A DNA stretch of 64,000 nt from Agrocybe praecox (Eukaryota > Basidiomycota > Agaricomycetes > Agaricales > Agrocybaceae), in assembly GCA_964017145.1 (NCBI GenBank), contig OZ024843.1:115001-179000 (forward strand), given 5' to 3'. This document shows positions 56,295-64,000 of this stretch, piece by piece (within the stretch, counting starts at the first letter, position 1; each line of letters begins with the position of its first letter). The notes below the pieces were generated by a model that saw only the letters and a list, made by a program, of their open reading frames with translations, was not told where the DNA came from and ran no database searches. A program made the position numbers and the translations under genes.

Positions 56295-57895
56295 ATGGCG
56301 ACCGCCCTCAGTGAAACCGCTATTATCGATGGCCTTCGTCAGCTTCAGCTAGTTAAATACGCTCGTTGTGAGTCATACAAGTCAATGCCCTACGCGTGCT
56401 TATAGTAAAATGTGATATAGTGGTTGTCGTTTCCGCCACTTGTTTCGACTACTGTTAGTAGTCGTTCAATTCATGTGTTCTGATATGATGGGCTTACAGA
56501 GAGTAGTCCTTACTACAGGTTTGGAGGTTGAGACTATGTGGGTATGTATCTCCCAGGCATTCACTTTTAGATTGGCATTTAACATCGGTATACAGAGCGG
56601 GTCATGGTCACTTTTCCGTATACTCTACTTCGTAGCTCGTTGGAATACCTTTTTTGCGTGCGTGTGAGTGTACATTTATTTATTTTGAGTATCCAAAGAT
56701 ATGAAACATCAATGGGTTTCATACTAGTTTCGGAACATGGGGTATCTCGTTTATAATATTTTCTGGGCTTCGTAAATCTCACAATAGGTACAGGTATATT
56801 CAACCCCACCATGTCGTCCCATGTTAGTTGTTAGGTATTCTTTCTACATATCAATCTGATATATCACCTTTATAGCTGTATGCAGAACTCCCATCCATAA
56901 TCCTACATTAACTAACCACAGAGTGCATATTAACCAATTTTCAAGATGTAAGCCTCACCAACGATTAAATACGCATTCGTATCTCAGCGATGGTTTGATT
57001 TCAAGGTCGTGTTTTTGTTCACTGGGAAACCGTGACTCCCCCAATTAGCTCGGCCATCATACAAGGTCAGTCATACGTAAACATATCTATCGCAGCATAT
57101 AGTCTTAGCAATTTTCCACACAGAGATCCTCCAGATTCGAGTATATGCTTTGTTTAACAGGAGCAAGCGCATATTGATCGGGATGCTGGCCGGTTACGCA
57201 ATCTGTATTGGGCTCACAACTTGGTCGGTCGTTAGGGACCTTGCAGCTGTTCAAGGTAATTTGAATTCCCAATAGCATCCACGTCATTCAAGAATGTTCG
57301 ATTTTGTTTATCATAGGTACTCTGGCGATGACACCAGGCGGAGGAGTGACGTGTGCTTACAATATTAATTTACGATCAGCTGCTTATGCTGTGTGGATCC
57401 CCTTCCTCTGGTTCGAGTCCACGCTTTGCTGCATGGTAATTTACCGTGCTTTCACGAAGTACTCTTCAGACCGAGTGCTTCATCGTAAAGGACAAAGCTT
57501 AATTGAGGTCATGGCTCGGGACTCCATGCTAATTTTCCTATTGTGTGTAGATTAGTTGTCCCATCGGTGCTTGAGTATAACGTGTTCGCGTTTTCAGACT
57601 AGCAGTCGCATAACTAGTATGCTTGGTCACTTGGGCAAAGGGAATGGTACGTCGTTTGATAACTATGACCTTATTTATGACTTTAATGGAGAGACAGATT
57701 ACGTATATGGAGATTTCTGCCACCGTCACTACGGTTATGACTGGAGTGTTCGGAAGTCGCATGATCCTTAACGTTCGTCACGCTGCCAGCAAAAAGAAGA
57801 ACCATAGCGCAATCCAGATACCGACCACACCAGCTTTAAACAGACCCAGCTTAAGTGACATGGAAAGCAACGAAGTAGAGACGACAACATGGTGA
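56295..57895 (+). CDS. DUF6533 seven-helix membrane protein
   Basis: The N-terminal hallmark of this basidiomycete family is spliced from three small exons (56295-56367, 56421-56453, 56504-56541): LRQLQLVKYAR, VVVSATCFDYL, then VLTTGLEVETMW. Exon 56596 onward gives SWSLFRILYFVARW. Later exons are clear: 57124-57255 (EILQIRVYALFNRSKR plus a helix), 57317 to about 57546 (WIPFLWFESTLCCMVIYRAF) and the last, 57698-57895, with FGSRMILNVR followed by a hydrophilic tail. The exons between about 56660 and 57065, and between 57550 and 57697, could not be fixed with certainty, so minor decay cannot be excluded. These proteins are predicted integral membrane proteins of unknown function; a receptor-like role is only a guess. 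Confidence 0.78.
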
Positions 57896-60800
57896 AAAAT
57901 GCAAGCGCAAAAGAGTGCGCATAAAGTATTAGTTTTCTCAGCACTACTACGTGCGATCATTTTTTATCTCATCTAATCACATCACTCAATTCCTCTGCGC
58001 TCCTCTGTTATTTGTTCTTTGTCCTTCCTTTATTTTTTTATTCGTTATTCCTTAAGACCTCTTGCTTTCATTCCTATGCGCAGGGCGTATTTCTTCATAT
58101 GGCTACACTTTTGGTTTATAAGCAGAATATCTCGAAGGGTCTCATAAAAATTTCGACGCACATACGCCGCATGATTGGTCAAACGCTCGGGACTTCATAG
58201 CCGGTACGAATCGTCCCTTTGACTCCCGTTCATGAGAGATAATCATATTGAGAAACCTGGCTGCGAGCAACCAAATAAGTACGGTGCGTGGCCATATTTA
58301 CAGAAAATGGCCGAATGCTTTTCTGTATGCCTCGTAGTATAGTTTGATGCCCGCAAGTACTAAAATTTGAGAGGTGGTTTTGTAGGGTACGCACCCAGCG
58401 TACACCTGGAAATCGCACAAACGCACTGTTTCGACGCGCACCCCAAGTGCGCATTCCCACACACTTGATGCGTCTTCTATAATCAGCGGAACTAGTCATT
58501 TCCCCTCATTTTCTCTCATTGTTCCTTTTCCTTATCATCGTGCCACATCCACATAACCACCTTTTCTTTATATTACCTTTTTAGTTTATTTTCCTTTCTG
58601 CCAGCGAAGCATCCTTAGGGGTAGTCTGTCGCTTGTTTAATTTCCCTTGGAAATGTCATTTTCGCCTAGATAAACCTTCCCCATTCGATTTTATTTCACA
58701 TTCTGCCTCCTGAGTATCGCTTCACCTATAAAACAGTAGTCCTACTCGTTTTGTACTCCCCAGCAGAAGTTATGTACCTGACTCACACTCGTTATTAATC
58801 CATGCAACGTTGCACGCCTACCATTTCCGTTCCCTACCATATCACCTAGTAGAGTTTTAGAACCCCGAGACGATTCCGCCTCGTCTCACCCCTATCTTTC
58901 GAACTCACAACGATCACCATCGTTTCACACTCTCAATCGTTGCCTCATTTCCCTGCCTTATACACAGCCAGCACGCAACCGGCCCGTGCATCGAGCATCT
59001 TCAAATTCCAACTTCAGAAACAGGATATAGATCTAAGTTCCTCGTCTATGGACTGGTTGAACTCCATCCACGACACTCTCCGACGAAGGAGAAAGTGAGG
59101 TTCTCTGTCAGCCAAGATCGTATAGGTTCTCCGCCATATCTTGTTACAAATCAGATAACCCGATGATTTAATAAATCATCGAGAAGACTGTGTCTCATAC
59201 GAATATGAGCGAAAATAATTTCATAAAGAAAATTCTGAATAATGCGTTTAAACATAAAAAAACATAGTTTCCAGGAGGGAGCAGTGCACCGAAATTTGAA
59301 GCGCTGTATACAATACGAGATGACAAGAAATAGATATATTCACCTTGTGATATTTGCGGACCACCGTGGCTCGTATTAAATCTTTGAAAATACACACACC
59401 TCTTGCAAGTAACGAAAACGAAACAGGAGGATGACTGTGGATGGAAGGAAGCACAAAAACTGGAAGAGACTCGGAAGAGACGCACCGGACTTGGAAACCA
59501 CGCGTCCCGAACGTCGGCACATCACGTCGGATTTGAATGGCGTTCCGGATACCCGGATGACATCATCCGTCAGGGGCTATCCCACGTCTGCGGACCTTCA
59601 TTAATCATTGGCTCCTCCCGTCGTCCACAATGTCCCTCGAATTTTCTCCCTCCCAGTCGACGGCTGCAACACACTAACATCCATCTCCATTTCCCTCGTC
59701 TTTTCCTGTGCGATGGAGATTCTACATGTGTTATGTGCAGTCGTCGCCTGTACTCCTTCGAACTCGGAAGCCCATTTTCAGTTCGGCGTTCTCGAACCCT
59801 ACTTACCCGTATCTGCCTTGATGGACTTTCTGTGGGCTTCGTCTTGGTGCCTTTGAAAAGATGATGGATTTGATTTGTGGATCAACGCAGGGAGAGGAAG
59901 TTATGTTCGTCACTTTGTTTTCCTTTCTCGCCCTTACCCTCCCTCCCTCCCTTGCTTTAGTATCGTACCATTCTCTAAACTCATCCGTCGCTCGTACGTC
60001 TTTGGGCCAAAGTCAACTTTCCACGTATTGCGCCCCTCTTCGCCATGAACTTGTTTAAACTAATGATGAAATAGTCAATGGCGGCCCACCCTCGCAATTT
60101 TCAGAAATCCTGCAGATCACCAGTTCCCGCTACGCTCTTGAAATCTTGAAGGTTGAAATTGAAATTTAATTGACGATGGATGATGGATCGATGGATGATG
60201 GTGATTCAGCGGAAAGGTTGGATTCAGCACAATAAGTGTACAGGCGAGCCCTTCTTATTTGTTAGTTGCCCCTTCCTCGCCACCGTCTTAAATCACATCA
60301 TCTTCCGAGTATCCTCACTTACTCGCTCAATGTTGGCTTTTCCATTGCAGGAACTCGTCACAATACCGGCCCTGTTGTACTAGAAGAGAATTTTTCTTCC
60401 CTCCACTGATTATGGACGGAGGTGACGAATCTGGATAATGTACTGGTACATGGGGCCGCAAATTGTGCCTTCTATGAGACCTCAGGCCTCAAGTCTTGGT
60501 TTCCAATCGTTATCATCGTCGTCTAACGGCTGTAAATATTTCAACTACTCTGCCTACACATGCCAATAACGTGTCATGTTTGATTTCTGTCATTCATGAA
60601 GGTGTACGTCCAGGAACGCGTTGCAATCACCGATGATTGGTAGGACACCGCTCTCTGCACTCAATCGTACCCAAAATCACTGAAAGAAGGAACAGAACTT
60701 ACATTGCGTATACTATCACCGTCAAAAAGAGCGTACGGTCATCTCATTGGTAAGCTTACCTCCGAATGTGAATGTGCGCTCACTAAATATAAGGCGAGTT

Positions 60801-60989
60801 AGGATGTTCACTTTCCGATATTCGACACTCCTATACGCAACCCGTCGTCCGATTACTGAAAGCGCTCGCTCAGCCAGTTTTGTTTCACGCTTTCGTGGAT
60901 ACACGTTAAAGTTGATAGTATAAATATAGCAGACAATAGGCAGACCGACAATAAACCCCGTTTTGAGAAATACAGAGTCGATGGGGGGG
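57896..60989. other. Gene-poor region of about 3.1 kb
   Basis: No gene recognised. About 58500-58990 is CT-rich on the plus strand. ORFs 59403-59864 and 59608-59856 overlap each other in different frames and lack motifs. Confidence 0.5.
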
Positions 60990-62038
60990 TCAGGCTCTGG
61001 TGTATACCGGAGGCAAATTAACGACTTGGGCCCCATCTTCAATACTGCGTGAGGTATCGCCAAAGGCCATTCGGTACTCGTTCGTTTTCTCCGAAGTTAT
61101 ATACTGGCCTATCCTAAACCGACCAATCTGCTCTGGATGAGGTGCTGGGAAGGCTGAGACCCTCACGCCGGTTTTTTCTTTTGTTAATTGACTGCGGCAA
61201 AGACGTCGATGTTTGAGTATCAGGAGCCATAGTAGCAGAAGTACGATTCCACAGATGGAGACTGTGATTGCAGCGATGTCACCCTGGTTGAGATGGCGCA
61301 CATTTGTGACTGGTAGTGTTGGTAAAATAGGGATGATGGAACCGGGTGGTGTTGGGAGAAATGATATTGGTGTAACTGATGTTTGGACAGCCGGCGATGA
61401 TGATATGGTGCTAATTGATATCGATGTCGATGATGTCACGATAAATGGTGTCAGGAAGGATGATCCCACGGGAATCGTTGGGACAGGAAGCAAATCGAGT
61501 GCTCGTGTGGTGCCTTGAACGATAAATTCTCGAAGGATGACCTGGCGCAGACCGCCTGGGTCCAGAAGGGTCAAGTTCACCGTATGAAGACCACGAGATA
61601 CTTGTGGTGTCTGTATGAGGAGCTGCGAGTTTAGTACGATTTGTGGATTGAGGATAGGAATGAAAATCGTATAATTGAGCAAAGAGCCCTGGTCGATAGT
61701 ATATATGAATGTGCACGCTTGGCTGGGATCATCGAACTGAATATCTGCGTAGACGCCAACTGAGCTACCTAAGAGCGTGAATGGTTAGCACCATCGAGAT
61801 TGGTTCCATAGTGAGGTGAAATGAGATTATAAGACCTACCATTAAACTGAACTTCGTAGCTGTCACCGTGTTTTGTATACGTCATGTTAGCCCCAGCCAG
61901 AGAAATGTTGTCCACTTCCTCTCGAACTTCCGTGGAGTTATAAGCTATCCAATCAAAGACAATAGATTGCGAGGCGATGCCAATCGTGACACTCAGTAAA
62001 AAGCAAAGTCGTAGGGTAGTCAGATTGTGGTCACGTAT
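60990..62038 (-). CDS. Single-pass membrane protein with extracellular domain; ATG start missing
   Basis: Two exons (62038-61840, 61768-60990) join in phase to 325 codons. A leader LTTLRLCFLLSVTIGIAS is followed by an N-glycosylation-rich extracellular domain (YNSTEV, NISLAGANMTYT, FNGSSVGVYADI), a Thr/Ser/Pro stalk, one membrane helix (ITVSICGIVLLLLWLLIL) with a basic stop-transfer KHRR, and a cytosolic tail of about 75 residues ending LPPVYTRA. This is the layout of a large, uncharacterised Agaricomycete family. In frame upstream of the leader there is no ATG before a stop; the codon where it is expected (62036-62038) is ATA. Either the start was lost by mutation, a first exon was missed, or the base is an error. 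Confidence 0.68.
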
Positions 62039-63130
62039 CAGTCAGTAATTGATGGGACTGACTAATGTATGCAGAATTGTCGTTTTTTTTGAGTGAAGTC
62101 CGACTGGGTGGTCGGTTAATAGTCAATTTCTTCAGAGGAAAGTACCACCTTAGTCGGACAATTGCTACTCCTCAGTGATTTCGTAGTCGTGATCTTCCTT
62201 CTGTTAGCCATTCTCACCGGCTTCTGATAATCATAAAAATCAATTTATTATTGCTATCAAATACATCCAACAGGCTCTAATTGTGCCCTAAGCTCTAAGT
62301 GTAAAACTACGCTATACATTAGTTATAAGCTCGTCATTGCAGAGGCGCACCGTGCAGGCCATTTCTGCTATATCTATCCATCTAAACTGACTTGAATCTG
62401 GTGAAGTTTCACAATAATCTAAAGTTGGCATCAGTTTGGAGCCCGAATCCAGCTGAATGAGAACATAGCGGCTTACGGCAGAGAATTTTAATGATTATTC
62501 TGATCGGTTCTGGAGAGCAAAAATGAGTGGATGTACAGCACTGATACTAATTCAAAATATGTACCTGGTTTCCCGTTATGACTGTCTGTGGAATTCAAAA
62601 AAGGAGGGAGAAACAGTAAGTAATGTTCCAAGAGGAGGGTGCATTGCACGCACATAGAGATCCCATTCAACCGGCCAAAACCACAACAGCCTCCAGCTTC
62701 AAGCTTCAAGATGCGCGTCTTTTGAATAGCGGTACACGACAAGGCGACGAATATAGCCGGCGTCGGAAATGCCTTGAAAGTATTGAGCAGTGCAGAGCAG
62801 CAATATTTAGCAAAGATAATTCCATCAGCACAAAGACAACAAGGAGTTAAGCAAGATTTGACTTTCCTGTGGTTGTATTCCGGAGCGGGTGACTGTGGCG
62901 ACTGGCGTACATGAGCGAGTGGATAAAGAACAAGAAGAGGGGCGCGGACGGGAACTTGAAGTAAAAAATTGTACTTATGTGGTCATGTGATATTTCAGGT
63001 TCCGACCAACTTCGAACTTATGTATGTATTTTATTCGCCTGCATGGCGCCATGCGCACCTAATTACATCCGTGAGGATTAATCTGACTGATGTCAGACTA
63101 AGATACAACTAGCTACTGACCAAAAAAATG
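62039..63130. other. Intergenic region between two minus-strand membrane/extracellular protein genes
   Basis: No gene confirmed; the 3' end of the next gene may extend into it. ORFs on both strands near 62488-62850 are mutually overlapping and unsupported. Confidence 0.4.
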
Positions 63131-63132
63131 TA

Positions 63133-64000
63133 TCAATGTGGTCCAAGACACATGTCGGACTGTTGTGTGACTACGGCATGACCACGGCTGACCTTGATCC
63201 GACTTTGCTTTTTACTGAGCATGACAGTTAGGTTGTGTTCTGTAGGTGATAGTTGATTCATCTGGGTGCACTGTGTTCCGTCAATGATGGGGTAAATTTT
63301 TTGTATGTCACCATCTATTCTGCACTCAACCGACGACGAGCCACTACCACCAAGGAATGTTGCCAAAAAACCAGTTCCTGGAATATTAAGTACCGTCGGA
63401 TCTTCCTTCGCCCCAGATATGCATTAATAAAATTTTGTGCTTACCATTGAATATGTACGAAAAGCTATACGAAACAAAAATGGCGGACCCAGTGGTGTGT
63501 AGAGTACCATAGTAAGGGGTACTGATAAAAGGGGGCCCTGATACACGATTCATATCGGTTGGCATCCCTGTTGATTTGGCCCAAGGTCCCGAATAGATGA
63601 TTGCTGGATCGTCGTCGTCAACAAAAACAAGACGATTTACATATTCTGTGTCGTCCTGTTGCATTCTTGCCATGGGAGATGGAAGTGGAGTAGCTTCTAC
63701 GTCTTCAAAGGCCATTATATATAGGTAACAGAATTTACAATCATCAAACACAACTCACCTGAGACTCCAATAGTCAGTGAATTGACGGTCCCTTGTTGAG
63801 GTGGTAATGAAATGGTGGTGTCTCGGATGATGTGTCGGAGAATGTACCAAGATTGTTGTCACTGTTGATACGATCATTACTAAAGACTGAAAATAAGATA
63901 TGACATACTCCGTGTCCCGGAACTGAGAAATTATTGAGATTCTCAGGCTCAGGTTTTAGGGGAATATATGGGTAGTAAAGCTACAGGATGGAAACGAATG
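63133..64000 (-). CDS. Secreted or membrane protein with galactose-binding-like domain, partial and possibly decayed
   Basis: The gene enters from the right edge. Supported exons on the minus strand are one ending at 63759 (TVNSLTIGVS), 63696-63445 (LVFVDDDDPAIIYSG, GTLHTTGSAIFVSYSFSYIF) and one beginning at 63377 (TGFLATFLGGSGSSSVECRIDG). The VDDxDPxIxYSG... GT...TxGSxxxxSFxGT... YxIDG order is the extracellular beta-sandwich common in Agaricomycete membrane proteins, like the neighbour at 60990-62038. The next expected strand (VLDHIDTFF) lies in a different frame near 63150, without a good splice, so the 3' end may be frameshifted. Start, end and membrane helix are not determined. Confidence 0.55.

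Noticed and set aside
57405..57422. GGTTCGAGTCC resembling a tRNA T-arm
   Set aside because: It lies inside a coding exon of the DUF6533 gene, and no tRNA fold surrounds it.
1..64000. CRISPR array, prophage, rRNA or bacterial operon
   Set aside because: No regularly spaced direct repeats, no rRNA text and no phage genes were seen; the spliced genes show a eukaryotic nuclear genome.

Overview
This is a stretch of nuclear DNA from a basidiomycete, most likely a mushroom-forming Agaricomycete. The support is: many short GT-AG introns (mostly 50-80 nt) including micro-exons, basidiomycete-specific membrane families (DUF6533 and DUF6534 type), a decayed F-box/LRR-type gene, a chitin deacetylase, and PIF/Harbinger, Ty3/gypsy and endonuclease-less Penelope-like (Coprina/Athena type) mobile elements. 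No statement is based on a database search; gene models were built by hand from splice sites, reading phase and family motifs.

Layout. Bases 1-3,000 are transposon debris: a broken Ty3/gypsy pol, a frameshifted PIF/Harbinger transposase tail facing a Myb/SANT-like tail, and a 32-A tract. Bases 3,050-8,257 hold three head-to-tail, 5'-truncated copies of a Penelope-like retroelement without GIY-YIG endonuclease. The first two copies are followed by CCCTAA telomere repeats, the third by CCC only, and each copy carries a well-formed hammerhead ribozyme about 60 nt before its 3' end. A decayed DUF6534-type receptor-like gene follows.

From 10.2 kb onward the region is mostly ordinary euchromatin with some decayed genes: an ABCF ATPase of the ARB1/ABCF2 type (+), a 6.4-kb gene-poor gap, the PP4 catalytic subunit (-), an NRG1-like C2H2 regulator with glutamine/histidine tracts (-), another 6.1-kb gap, a Cps1-type M20 metallopeptidase (+), a sugar transporter (-), a DNA ligase with an N-terminal SWIM zinc-binding motif (+), a class-3 aldehyde dehydrogenase (-), a gene-poor stretch, a six-cysteine secreted protein (-), an AIF/FSP1-like FAD oxidoreductase (+), an F-box/LRR-like pseudogene (-), a GPI-type chitin deacetylase (+), a DUF6533 membrane protein (+), and two neighbouring single-pass membrane or extracellular-domain genes (-), the second cut by the window edge.

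There is no operon or obvious gene cluster. The genes are independent housekeeping, nutrient-uptake, cell-wall and secreted functions. The most striking object is the Penelope-like array: element polarity, telomere repeats at the junctions and ribozymes fit serial addition of retroelements to a chromosome end, with the old end facing base 1.
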